Made by a program: the position numbers and the translations under genes | Shown: positions 52,931 through 63,903 of the stretch, piece by piece | Numbering within the stretch: the stretch's first letter is position 1 | Layout of the letters: the number at the start of each line of letters is the position of its first letter | NCBI GenBank assembly: GCA_036873135.1 | Contig: JAPTYO010000002.1 | Span: 50,834,204 to 50,898,203, forward strand | DNA: 64,000 nt | From: Clarkia xantiana subsp. parviflora | Lineage: Eukaryota; Streptophyta; Magnoliopsida; Myrtales; Onagraceae | Direction of reading: 5' to 3' | Notes under the pieces: generated by a model | Told to the model about the DNA's origin: nothing | What the model saw: the letters and a program-made list of their open reading frames with translations, nothing else | The model's database searches: none

Positions 52931-53535
52931 CCTTTTTGGTTGTAGATGACGCCTCCTCTTTGTGAGTGATGTTGCCTTTCTTCTTTAATCTTGTGCCCTG
53001 AAAAGCATTTGGTTCATTTAGTGTTATTATAATTTCTTACAGAAGGGAAAGTTTAAGTGGAGTCCGTAGATCTCCTATTGGTAATATTAAATTAGATAAT
53101 GGAAGTGGATATTCCCTTTTCCCTTCGGGTGTAGAACTTCTTCCAATGTTCTCCACTGAAAGTGTTAGTTGATATCTGCCTATCCGCATCTCCCAGTCGG
53201 TATAAGTTGTGGGTGTCGCCTTATGAGGGCAGTCACTGTGGCTTCCACCCTAGGAGTGAATCCTTGTATTGGGCTTATGTTATATCCTTCCTTTGTGGTT
53301 TCCATTGGAAGGAGTCATGCCTCATATTTGCGTCGTCTTCTGTTTCCGGGTGGACTATCAAGCACTAGATCAGGTGGTGCCCCCCTAGTTGCTTGGTAGT
53401 TGCACAGTTTGCTCTTGTTTAGCCTGTTAAGGCTTATCTTCATTTTTCTCGGTTGGGTGCCGAGCACTTGTTCGTTTGGTGCCCCCCAAGTTGCTCGGTC
53501 TCCTTACTCTTTTTTTCTATTTGAGCATGCTTTTC
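52931..53535 (-). other. Non-coding spacer of element H
   Basis: 52943-53050 matches E 15718-15830. 53340-53500 has two copies of a block with AGCAC...GGTGGTGCCCCCCTAGTTGCT. No coding evidence. Confidence 0.55.
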
Positions 53536-55004
53536 TTATATGCATCTTCCAGAATTGGCGAGGGGGTGGCGGGGTCTTTTGATTCTGATCTTCGTTACGG
53601 TTTCTTCCATTGAATCTTCGTAGGTGTTGGTTTGCCGCGGTTCCCCCATCCCTTTGTTGGGCATGGCCATTAAATGATTGACTGTGGACTTATCGCTGCC
53701 CCCCGTGATGACTTTTAACAATTCTGGTTCATGATGGTGGTGATTTTGGTGCGGAGTGTCTCCTCATTTTGCCGCTTGACATTGTTTAGCGTTGAGTTGT
53801 TCTTGAGAAGTTCTTGGTTATAGTGACACCGCTACTTGTTTATCAAGTAAGGTTTTTTACCTCAATGACGACACCATCACTCTTGTTTGTCAAGTAGAGT
53901 GCGCTTCTCACGCATCTTTGGAAATTAAGAGAACGTGCACTAGCCGCTCTAGTTGTATTAAGTTCCTTTTTTCCTCTTCCAAGAAATGTTTGTGGTGCCC
54001 CCACCTTTCTGACGGGATGATGGGAGTGAATTTCATCACCACCTAAGTGTTACTCCATTGGTGGAGGTGTGCCCCCATCGCGGGGGTTGCTCTAAGCCTT
54101 GATATCCCTATTCTCTTCAGGAGGAGTCTATGTGCTCTTCTATGCCCATGGAAGCACTAGACATATGTTGGTGTGATACCTCCACGTGACGAGGTGGTTG
54201 CATAGTACCCAATATTTGTTCCCCAAGAATACTTGTTCTTCCTTCCGAGGTTATAGGCTGACATTGCTGAGGGCTCTTCAATATGGCTATTTAATATGGG
54301 CGGATGTGGGAGTGATGATATCCCTAGCATCTTGGTTAGTATAACTACTCTCCATGTATAGGAAGTTGGTTTTGCGAATCCACTATCCTTATAATATTGA
54401 CGTCATTGATGACCCTTGCGATGAGCTTAGGTTTGGTGTTGCTCCCTCCTTTAGTGCTATCATTCCTTGGATGTAGAACTGAATTTTGTTTCCAAAATGA
54501 GTATTTTGTTCGGTAAGAGGAGAGGGAGGCTTTTTCTTGCAGGCTGGATTGTAGTGGTATTCCCTGCATTTGCAGCGTGTTGTCCCGTCCCTTGGGCGGG
54601 CGGGCGTCTGGTGGTTGTAATTGTTGTCCATAGGTATATTGTAGGATGGGATTCCATATGGTTTTCCATTGAAATGCATATTGTATTAGAACCTTTGGAA
54701 GGTATTCTCTTAAAGTAGGCGCGACAGGCCCTGCTAGTTGTAGTGGCCCTTCTTGTTGGGGGTTATCCTTTTTGCTCATAGTGGGAGGATGAGTATGCAT
54801 GCACCCTCCTTTGCAATCGTTGGTGATTCTTGCCCCCCATTGTATGTGGTTGCTCTTACTAATGCCCTATTCTTCTGGGGATGGAGTTATTGCTCATCTC
54901 TCACTCTTTAGTGTTGTCCTGTCCTTTAGAGAGTGGCTGTTTTTCCTTGGTCACCTCCAGTATCCTCATATAGATGTGCTCTAGAAGAGCAACTCTAGGT
55001 GAAT
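53536..55004 (-). pseudogene. Gag leader of element H
   Basis: Short minus-strand frames rich in P, Q and N, with NGKPYGIPSYNIPMDNNYNH, corresponding to the YGMPSHNMPPNHQ part of F's leader. The capsid core does not follow. Frameshifts and stops throughout. Confidence 0.55.
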
Positions 55005-55440
55005 TCATGAAGTGATGTGAGGATGGTGCTCATCCTTGTGGAAGAGCTACCATGGATGCATTTATGAAGGGATGTGAGGATGGTGCGCATTCTTGTAGAG
55101 AGGTTGTTGTTCTGCTTCCTCCTCATCTTGCCCCCTGTTGGTATACTCTGTAAGAGCTACCATGGTGCATTTATGAAGTGATGTGAGGATGGTGCTCATC
55201 CTTGTGGAGAGGTTGTTCTTCTGCTTCCTCCTCTTCTTGCTCCCTATTGGTATACTCTTGAAGAGCTGCCATGGGTGCATTTATGAAGTGATGTGAGGAT
55301 GGTGCTCATCCTTGTGGAGAGGTTGTTATGGGTGCATTTATGAAGTGATGTGAGGATGGTGCTCATCCTTGTGGAGAGGTTGTTATTCTGCTTCCTCCCA
55401 TCCTTGCCCCCTATTGGTGTACTCTGGAAGAGATGCCATG
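55005..55440 (-). repeat. Repeats in the Gag leader of element H
   Basis: About five units of 50-115 bp with GCATTTATGAAGTGATGTGA, GGATGGTGCTCATCCTTGTG and GAGAGGTTGTT. They lie in the leader, not in the usual 3' position. Confidence 0.8.
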
Positions 55441-55770
55441 GGTGCATTTTGTTATAACCCCTTCTTCGGCCTTCTGGCATGTTCTTGGGTGTTTGATTGT
55501 TGCCCCCACTAGGGGCTTGTCTTTCATTAGGGGTGAGGGAGGTAGTTGTTCATTGACTACTGACCGTGGTGTCTTCGAGCTTGATGGAGTATTATCCAAG
55601 GAGTGTTGTTCTCCATTGGACGACGGTTGCTTAGCATCCTTTGGTTGTTGCCCCCGGATGCTAGGCTCCTGGAGACCAATAGTTGGTATCTGGCTACTAC
55701 TCCATTGTTCTCTGATTCTTCTTTATTTATTGCCATCGAGCATAAGTAGTAGCCTACGTTCTTTTTGCTC
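55441..55770 (-). other. Leader between repeats and PBS of element H
   Basis: No clear frame; the expected Gag start near the PBS is not recognisable. Confidence 0.5.
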
Positions 55771-55790
55771 GAATCCGCAGACGGCGCCAG
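55771..55790 (-). other. Primer binding site of element H
   Basis: On the minus strand CTGGCGCCGTCTGCGG follows the LTR end GTGTAAACA, showing that 55791-56762 is a 5' LTR of a minus-strand element. Confidence 0.8.
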
Positions 55791-56762
55791 TGTTTACACA
55801 CGAGTGACCTTCGTGGGCTTCTCCTTCCTTACTCTCCTTCTTCCTAGGCTTCTCCTTCTAGTATTCCCTCTCTATGGACTTCTCCTTCTAGTATTCCCGC
55901 CTCGTGGGCTTCTCGTTCACGTATACCTGTAGATGGGTATCGAGGAGGGAGTTCCTGATAAGCCCATTGTTTGCATACGACGTCTTGAGTGTCTTCTTAC
56001 TTCGGACCTCCGTCCTTCCTTCTCCTCGTGATACCTGCAAATAGGGAAATACCGAGACCAAGGGGGGGTGGTGCTTGGTGTGCCCTCTACGATGCTTAAA
56101 TGAGTATAGGCTCTTAGAGAGATAAAGTAGAGAGAAGGCAGAACTTGAGTAAGAGATAGAAAGATTGGTCTCAAATGAGGAGAGGAGGCCTCTATTTATA
56201 GAGTTCCTATCGGACCGCCCCGGTTCAAGTGGTTTTCTTGTCCGGTTATGGCAGATTCTTAATATGAGTTGGCCTTGACCGCAAATAAGGTGCCTTTGAC
56301 CCTGGTTCGACCATAGGTAAGTTCATTATAGCTAAGTGTCGGTGTGTGGCCTCTAAGGGCAAGTCCCGGGCGAGATATCATCTAGGAATGGGGGTCTGGA
56401 CGAGGGAGGCTCCTCAGGACGGATTGTGGTACCAGGAGGGGTACCCTTAAGGCCTTGCTCGGGTCACCCGAGCAACTCGGGTCACCCGAGCAACTCGGGT
56501 CACCCGAGCAACTCGGGTCACCCGAGCAACTCGGGTCACCCGAGCAAGGTTCTCCTTGCTCGAATAACCCGAGCAACTCGGGTAACCCAAGCAAGGGTAC
56601 CTCGCTTGGGTTTCCCCCGGGTGGTCTTTCCACCCGGGGTCTTCCCGAGTGGATTTCACCACTCGGGGTGTTTTTCGGGCCTATGTGATGGGCCCGGGTG
56701 TCCGTGTTCCAAGTTTCGAATTATTTTCGGTTAAGGCCCATTTCTCGGGTCCAATTAGTGAT
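55791..56762 (-). repeat. Element H 5' LTR, inverted, tip truncated
   Basis: Reverse complement of 49668-50660. It lacks the last ~21 bases of U3 (AGCTTGGGCGTATATCCACC and one more) because I begins there. U3 palindromes are here GGGTCACCCGAGCAACTC units (56458-56560), different from D's version. TATAAATAGAGG on the minus strand near 56205. Hairpin ACCGAG 56051-56056 with CTTGGT 56074-56079. Confidence 0.88.
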
Positions 56763-57372
56763 TGTTGGATATCTGTCCAATTCGGGTTCGTATTTACGTT
56801 TCGGACCTCGCAAACACGTCAGAACCACAAACGGATTTTACCGCAGTCACCCCGAGTCAAAACGGTCCAGATGCGCGCAGCACCCGGATCGGGACTTCCG
56901 GATTGCCATAAGGCAATCCGGACAATGTCGGATGTCGACATGGTCCGGACTGCCGACTAGCACTGCGCGCTTACCCCTATTTTTACTAAGTATGAGAAGC
57001 CAGTGCGCGTATAGCCAACCTCGATGTCGGTAAGAGTTTTCCTATAAACCGACATTGAACCGCATAAAACCGGGTACAGTTCTCGGGTTTCCTATAAATA
57101 GGGACCTAGACCTCCCATTTGACAACTTAACTCGAAACTCTCCCAAATTGGCTATTTGTGCTCTGACCTCTCTCTATACACTTTCTCTCTCTAAGATCGT
57201 GACTTTAGCATCGGAGAGGGCTTAACCAGCGCCACCCCCCCTCTCCATGCTGGTTATCGCCCTTTCTGCAGGACCTGGCGTATAGAAGATCGGGGTAAAA
57301 GCCAAAGTCAGTTCAGGGATCGAGGTCCATGAAGAGTAACCATAGGTGTTCCAGGTAGAATCGACCTCAACA
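56763..57372 (+). repeat. Element I LTR (610 bp)
   Basis: Starts TGTTGGATATCTGTCC and ends GACCTCAACA. TATAAATA at 57093-57100. Hairpin AACCAGC 57224-57230 with GCTGGTT 57249-57255, then CCCTTTCTGCAGG. Only one LTR of this family is present. Confidence 0.88.
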
Positions 57373-57423
57373 CTTGGCGCCATCAGCGTGATTCGAGCAA
57401 GAAGCCGTTCCATACCACAATCT

Positions 57424-58106
57424 ATGACAGGAAGACGTACGAAGAAGGCGGGTGCAAACAAGCCGAAGCCAACGAGAAGCCAACAAGGACCTTCTCACAT
57501 TCCAGATGCAAAGTCTACCGCCTCCTCCATGTCAACCGCAAATGCGCCTTCCGCGCAGAGTTCGAGAAAAGGACGGGAAGGAACGAAGAGTTCCCATACG
57601 AGATGCCAGCTGACGGAGTGCAGCAGCAAGCAAGAGGTGCAAGCAACCTGCCACCAGTCACACCAGCCATGATGGATGCGCTTGAAGAGCTTATCGCATT
57701 CAGGGAGACTCTAAAGAATCAAGGATACGACGTATCCTCCATGCCAACAAGCAGTGTGCCTTCCGCACAGCATGGCCTTGAAGTCCAGAATACGGTATAC
57801 ATTGCATCCCATTCGGAAAAGATGGCAAAGGTACATGTGATCCATGGAGACTTTGATGCTGGAGGCGAGAAGTCATACGAGCAAGCAGGGAACGTTGCAA
57901 AGACAATGCACAAGTCCCAGGATGCCGTCATGAAGTATGCTGACATGAAGTATGCAGACATAATGTGTTAGTATCAAAATGACACCGATGGATTCATCAT
58001 GTTCTAATGAGCTTTTGAATGAGACAAACTAGGACCCGTGGTGCAAACGCATCAATGAGCTGCTTGATGATAAGGGTCTGATAAACCACATTCGGAAGAC
58101 GATGAG
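57424..58106 (+). pseudogene. Gag-leader-like reading frame of element I
   Basis: Starts MTGRRTKKAGANKPKPTRSQ. Near 57600 a second frame continues with MMDALEELIAFRETLKNQGY, which resembles the LDDLLSYREAVRN part of F's Gag leader. It then passes directly to VIHGDFDAGG, like the VIHGG.AAGG segment just before the protease in B and C. This suggests that the capsid core and knuckle were deleted. After a stop at 57969-57971, weakly coding DNA (CKRINELLDDKGLINHIRKT) runs to the F insertion. I do not recognise the last part. Confidence 0.5.
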
Positions 58107-58807
58107 TGGTGGATATACGCCCAATTTGGACCCTTTTTAGTTCAGATTGTATTATCACGATAACCCCACACGCGATTACAAATAGAAACATTGATCCGAA
58201 CACACCATCCTCAAAATAAAACGGCCCGGACGGGAAAAAACACACGTCCAGACCAAAGCTGGTCTTATCTCTGGCCTATGAGATCGGATAGTTGGTCCGA
58301 TCTCAGAGGCCTCGATACCACCCTCGGATGACGTACTACGCCCGACCAAAGGGCATACGTGACTTCCGGGAAACCATCGTCCGGGTCACTCCTCGCAAAG
58401 ACCCGTCATCATTTTACACATCCAACCCTTACACAATACTATGAACTCTCTCATGCTTACAAGGGTATGGACCCTTCATTATCTATTAATAAAGCATATT
58501 TAGGGGTTAACGACGTCATTAACCGTCTTAATCCCCCTTGAGGCCCATGTATAGTGCTCAAGTTCTTCTCATTTGACACTTGATGAATTCTTGCACATTT
58601 GAGCTCTGTCTTCTCTCTAGAATACTATACTAATTTAATCATCAGAGAGGGTTCGTCGGTTCCACCCCCGGCTTACCCCTCGTGCAGGTCAGCGAAGGAG
58701 CAGATTACAAGAAGAGCGAAAGGAAATGGGTCGTAAGGAGAGGAATTTCACCTGTGGGATAGACATTCAGATCGACATCCAGCCGCCCCGATATCTACGT
58801 CCCATCA
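58107..58807 (+). repeat. Element F 5' LTR (701 bp)
   Basis: Starts TGGTGGATATACGCCCAATT and ends CGTCCCATCA. A palindrome (GAGATCGGATAGTTGGTCCG then ATCTC, about 58280-58305) is in U3. Hairpin GTCGG 58655-58659 with CCGGC 58668-58672 (one G-U pair), then CGTGCAGG. Confidence 0.85.
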
Positions 58808-58808
58808 C

Positions 58809-58826
58809 TTGGCGCCGTCCGTGGGT
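58809..58826 (+). other. Primer binding site of element F
   Basis: TTGGCGCCGTCCGTGGGT, one change from the site in A. Confidence 0.8.
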
Positions 58827-58853
58827 TTTGAACATAACAAGCCTGGTTATTAT

Positions 58854-60774
58854 GAGTCAGATGGATAACAGTCAACAATCAAGGGATGATCGTCCTCCTG
58901 AAAGAAATCTTCCACCAACCAATTAAGAGAGACCGCCTGTACCTCCGGCTAGACAGCCAACTCCATAGACACCGCAGAAAAATCAAGTAGGACCAACGCC
59001 CAGCTGGGGCTCAATCCTCCACAACTTCAACGCCGATGGCTGGCCCACAACCACAGGCACAAGGAGCCTAACAAGAAGTACCATCACAAGTGTTCCAACA
59101 CAATGCACCCCTCACAGTGACACCACTATGGAATGAACTCTCAGGAGTTCCCCTATGGAATGCCATCCCACAACATGCCTCCAAACCATCAGTATGCTTA
59201 CGTGGCCCATCCCAGGCTGATGTACTCACAGGGGGAACAAATAGTGACCCCAGGATTTATGTCAACATTGGATGACTTATTGTCATACAGGGAAGCTGTG
59301 AGAAACATGCAAGAAAGGAAACAACCACCAATGGAGCAATATCCAAATGCTCCGACTGGACAGCGTGGGAACCAAAGGCAGGATGAAGAAGTGCCACCTC
59401 CAATGGGAAGACAACCTCCTGCACCCCCAATGCAACATCAGAACCAAGCCCCACAGGGCGCATGGTCATACACTACAGTGAGAGAGGACGTAGAGCCTCA
59501 GCAGCAGTAGAGGCAATCATTCCAGCAACCACCCCAGCATGGATACCCACAGTATACGTACAACCCGTACCACCAGGGATATCAGGGACACAGAATCCTC
59601 GCAAGCCCTATTGTCAGCTACGATATGCCGCAAAGGAAATATAGCGCGTCACCAATGACACTGACTCATGAGGAAGTGGAAGCAATGATAACAAATAAAA
59701 TGAATGAATCCAAGACCAAGGTAATGCACAGTTTGAATAAATTCCAGCCACCCTTTCACAAGGGAGATGGTAAACACTCGCATCCCAGATTCATTGGTAG
59801 CGGCGAGAATTGAAAAATAAAATGGGAAAGGTGATCCCCTGGAACACATACAACAACATGAAGCATCCCTCCTGGGAAGAACAAGTGATAACTGACACAC
59901 AACCCTCTTGTTCCCAACCACCCTGACAGGAATTACATCCCACTGGTTCTTTGGTTTACCAAATGAAAGTGTCTCCTCGTGGCCATATATGAAATCTAAG
60001 TTCCTCCAAAAATACTTGGGAGAACGGAAACTGTTAAAGGGATCAAACTCAATTGACGACGTTCGTCAGGAGAACGACGAGACGTTGGCAAGCTATTATA
60101 CCAGGTTCAACCAGAATCTGGCAAATATACAAGGAGACATGACAGAGGGAGAAATAATAAGGGCTTTCATAAGAAATCTAGGTCTTTTCGGCTCGACTCT
60201 AGCTTAAAAGATGGCTAAGAAACCTGCAAACACTTTGGAGGAGTTAGCAGCAAGGGTGAAAACCCACATATATCAAGAGAGGCATAGAACAAACAAGAAG
60301 GCAAAGATCCAGGCTGCAAAGGATGAGAACACAAAGCCAAACAAGGGAAAACCGCCCCAAGCGCCGCCGGCCATCAGACAACAAGATTGGCATCCTCCTC
60401 AAGCGAAAAAATCAGGCAGATGAATTTCAGAGACCAAGGGATATCAATGTCATCAAATTTATGCCACTAAATGCACCACCCGCGGTCGTTCTAAGATTAG
60501 GCAGTCGAAGATATGGACACCCCCAGCAAGGTGGAGGAATCCACAAGTAGGAAATGAGAAAGATAAGTGGAAAGTTGAAGCAAATAGTAGATCATTGGGG
60601 CAGCAGCGCACCTGCAAGGTTGACAGCCAAGGAAAAGGGCAAAGAGAAGGTTTATTACAATCCCCCTCCTAACAAAAGAGGAACAATAAAAATGATCCAT
60701 GGTGGAGAAGCAGTAGGTGGGCCAACAACAAACGCAAGAGAGGTGTATGCCTCCAAAATCGACATGATACCAAG
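58854..60774 (+). pseudogene. Gag of element F
   Basis: ATG at 58854 (MSQMDNSQQSRDDRPPERN), stop after about 24 codons. Then a leader (NMPPNHQYAYVAHPRLMYSQ, MPQRKYSASPMTLTHEEVEAM) and capsid-like core (HWFFGLPNESVSSWPYMKSK, YYTRFNQNLANIQGDMTEGE) with several stops and frameshifts. The CHHC knuckle region is deleted or unrecognisable. It aligns along the whole length with A. Confidence 0.8.
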
Positions 60775-61446
60775 ATGGAGGAAGATACCAATAGTAGAAG
60801 AAGAAATGTGATCGAGTTTTCTGAGAAAGATAAGAGCCACATCATCTTCCCGCATGATGATGCGTTGGTGATAACGATGGACATCGATAACTTCGACGTA
60901 AAGAGAATACTCGTTGATGGAGGGAGCTCAGCAGACATACTACATATGCGAGTGCTTGAAGAAATAGGGAAAACCAAAATGGATCTCAGACCAGTGAACT
61001 TCCCCCTCGTTGGTTTCTCAGGAGCAACAAGGTATCCCTTAGGAATGATAACTCTGCCAGTGACTTTGGGACATGGATGGATACAGATAAGAATAAATGT
61101 GAACTTCGTGGTTGTAGAGAACCTGGGAGCCTATAACGGGATCCTTGGAAGAACTACAATCAACCCCTATGAGTTAGTAACTTCGACGGTACATCAAAAA
61201 ATGAAGTTCATCGTCTTGGGAGATCAGCACACTGCGAGACAATGCTATATAACCGCCATGAGGCGCAAGTCACAACAGCCTAACACCATCGCAATGGTGG
61301 TGACAGGTAAAGCAAAGAATGGCAAGTCTCCACAAGGAAGAAGGAAGCAACAGGTTGTCAGGGAGCAGAGAGTTGAAGTCACACTTCGTCTAACAAACAG
61401 ATATTCAGAAGATTCACAAGGAAAACTGGAGATAGCAAGGTTGTAA
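60775..61446 (+). pseudogene. Protease region of element F
   Basis: Open over 223 codons. HIIFPHDDALVITMDIDNFD, RILVDGGSSADILHMRVLEE (D-G-G-S active site intact), YNGILGRTTINPYELVTSTV. Followed by the basic linker that precedes Gag2 in A. Confidence 0.85.
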
Positions 61447-61662
61447 GGATTATAAGCATACCCCGACAACCGAACAATGAGTAAGGAAGAAGAACAAGAA
61501 AATATATAGAGTGGGGATTCAAGAATATCGACGACGTCCGACATATTCCAGGAGAACCAATAGCGAATTACTTTGAAAGATTCATAAGGTATGGGGCTAC
61601 AGTCGAAGCAACAAAAAGAGAGGCGATAAGAGCCTTTTTCAGAAACATGAATTCAACCTCTA
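61447..61662 (+). pseudogene. Start of Gag2 in element F
   Basis: KYIEWGFKNIDDVRHIPGEP then ANYFERFIRYGATVEATKRE and AIRAFFRNMNSTSIEIS, aligning with the start of the Gag2 module of A (about residues 893-940). Cut at about 61660 where RT sequence of J begins. Confidence 0.75.
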
Positions 61663-63149
61663 TTGAAATTTCTGGGCTTCATGGTGAGCCAGAGGGGAAT
61701 CGAGGTGAACCCTGAGAAGCTTAAGGCAATCGAGGAGATGAAGTCCCCGACGAACAATCGGGAGGTGCAGGTGCTGAATGGCCAGTTGGCCGCGATGAAT
61801 CGCTTCCTGTCCAAGGCAAGTGATCGATCCATGCCGTTCTTTGAAGTGCTGAGGGCCAACAAGAAGTTTGAGTGGACTGCCAAGTGCAAAGAGGCGTTCC
61901 AGGCACTCAAGCAACACCTCCGCACCCTCCCGCCGTTGGCAAAGCCCATTCCAGGAGAGCCACTCTATCTGTATTTGGCTGTTTCTGAATTAGCTGTTAG
62001 CTCTGTCTTAGTGAAAGTTGTAGAGGGTAGCCAAGTCCCTGTCTATTATGTAAGAAAGGCACTCGCCAAGTCTGAAAAGAATTATCCCGGCGTTGAGAAG
62101 TATCTCTATGCGTTGATTGTTACTGCTCGGAAGCTGAGGCCTTACTTCCACGCGCATGAAATTACCGTTTTGATGAATCATCCCTTGAAACATTTTTTGA
62201 ACCGACCTGATGCGTCAGGGATATTAGTGAAATGGGCAGTCGTTGCTCCGAGAACGGCTATTAAGGGCCAGGCGTTGGCGGATTTCATAGCAGAGTCTAC
62301 AGCCCCCGATCTAGACGAAGCGGGCCCTGTAGAGGGGGCAACCATGGAAGTCCCGATGGCAGAGCAGTCAGAACAGCCCGATAACGAAGATACTTGGGAG
62401 ATGTATACCGATGGCTCCTCAAATTCAGAAGGATCGGGAGCAGGGTTTGTACTGATACCGCCAGGTGGAGGCGAGCCCCTTCGATATGCCTTGGCCTTGA
62501 CATTTAGAGCCACCAACAATGAAGCTGAATATGAGGCTCTCATCACCGGCCTCAAGATTGCCAAGGGCACGGGAGTGGGTCACTTAAAGGTGAAGTGTGA
62601 TGCTAGCCTGATTGTGAACCAAGTCCAGGGGCGATACGAAGCGAAAAGCCCGATGATGAAAAAGTACCTTCCGGAGGTGCAAACCATGAAGGAGAGTTTC
62701 AAGAGCTTCGATATTGAGGCGATCCCGAGGGAGGATAATGTGGAAGCAGATGCCTTGAGCAAGTTCGCCTTGGGGGCACCCCTCGATGAAAGTCGGAAGG
62801 TGCACTTCTTGGAGAAGGTGATCCTGTCAACCACCGATCAATCGGAGGTATGTGCCATTGAGACCGGATCGGAGGAGCCCACTTGGATGACCTTGATAGT
62901 CGCGTACCTGACTACGGGGGCAGTCCCCGATGATGAAGTAGCAGCTGGCAAATTACGCCGAATCGCGCCCAATTATGTGATGGTTGACAATCAGCTGTAT
63001 AAAAAGGGGTATGTAACTCCCTACTTGAAATGTGTGGCTGAGCCCGACACAGATCGGATCCTTAGGGAGGTGCACGAAGGATACTTGGCTTGTCATGAAG
63101 ATGCCCGATCTATCGTTAAGAAAGTGCTGAACTTGGGCTATTACTGGCC
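61663..63149 (+). pseudogene. Segment J: C-terminal RT, RNase H, second RNase H and integrase start
   Basis: Open from 61663 to the K junction. Begins in the RT palm/thumb (KFLGFMVSQRGIEVNPEKLK), lacking YVDD. RNase H has an in-frame loss of about eight codons (KWAVVAPRTAIKG against KWAIELTEFRIHFAPRT in C). The second RNase H (MYTDGSSNSEGSGAGFVLIP) is complete. The integrase zinc part begins (CHEDARSIVKKVLNLGYYWP) and is cut at 63149 by the K LTR. Very like C but clearly diverged. It cannot work without the catalytic half of RT. Confidence 0.9.
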
Positions 63150-63867
63150 TGATGGGTCCGACTACACCCATCAGGCCCTTTAACGGGGAGGAAACGGCGA
63201 ACAGGCCCACCAGGCCCAAAATGAAAGTCAAGATGACATAGGAGAAGGGTCCCGACGAAGGGAGTCCCGACGAGACAAGGTCCCGACAGAGTCGGTCCCG
63301 ACAGCGGAGCTGGAAGCTCCCGATGAGAAGCCTTTAAGTAGGCCCCGATGATGAATCCCTGAGAATGATTGGCCCTGTCACGATGACGAGGGGCCCCGAG
63401 CGGTGACACAACGAGATAACTCTGGAGTCCCCGACGAGAGTCGGGACTCGGTACCAGAGGATAAGGCCAAGATATGCGGGGCGTGGCCGAGATACGCGGA
63501 ACGTGGTTAAGATACACGGAGCGTGGCCGAGATACGCGGGGCATGGCTAAGATACGCGAGATCATGGTCTAGATAGACGGGATCACACCCGAGATACACG
63601 GGATACGGGTTAACCACCCCTAACGGTTCACCAGGTACCTGAGGCATCTCTTCGCCTATAAAAGGGCAAGAGGTCACCTCAGAAATTTTTACGTTGAATT
63701 CGATACACTTTGAGATTACTGCTTGCTAGTCATACGAGATACTCATTTAGTCATCGGAGAGGGATTCTGGGTCACCGCCCGGTCTATCCCTTCTTGCAGG
63801 ATTGCGTGGAGCAAAGGAGCTAGGATTGCCGTCAGAGTCCGTAACGGAGTTCCACCGTGATCCAACA
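63150..63867 (+). repeat. Element K 5' LTR (718 bp)
   Basis: Starts TGATGGGTCCGACTACACCC, ends GATCCAACA. U3 has TCCCGAC repeats (63250-63300) and six ~22-bp GAGATACGCGG.GCGTGGC repeats (63470-63600). TATAAAAG 63657-63664. Hairpin CTGGG 63767-63771 with CCCGG 63778-63782, then TTCTTGCAGG. Confidence 0.9.
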
Positions 63868-63885
63868 TTGGCGCCGTCTGTGGGA
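63868..63885 (+). other. Primer binding site of element K
   Basis: TTGGCGCCGTCTGTGGGA, identical to B and C. Confidence 0.8.
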
Positions 63886-63903
63886 ATCAAACAAAAAGCT
63901 GAT

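Larger units (their letters stand above)
50661..56762 (-). mobile_element. Element H: deleted Tat-type element, minus strand
   Basis: 5' LTR 55791-56762 (minus), PBS 55771-55790, Gag leader with internal repeats, then directly a tandem array and the antisense gene on the plus strand, ending at D's LTR. Gag core, protease and any pol or Gag2 are missing. The LTR is the same family as D's but inverted. Simplest reading: D inserted in reverse into H's 3' region. H's 3' LTR is not in the window. Confidence 0.75.
56763..58106 (+). mobile_element. Element I: compact Tat-type element, 3' part cut by F
   Basis: LTR 56763-57372, PBS at 57374, then a Gag-leader-like frame. It was inserted into the U3 tip of H's LTR and is itself interrupted at 58107 by F. 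Its 3' part is not visible in the window. Confidence 0.8.
58107..61662 (+). mobile_element. Element F: Tat-type element of the Gag-PR-Gag2 class, fused to J
   Basis: 5' LTR 58107-58807, PBS, degenerate Gag, protease, start of Gag2. It then changes within a codon or two at about 61660 to RT of the B/C type with no LTR between. Candidate TSD copy ATGAG (58102-58106). The protein plan and LTR start (TGGTGGATATACGCCC) tie it to A, D and E rather than to B, C and K. Confidence 0.8.
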
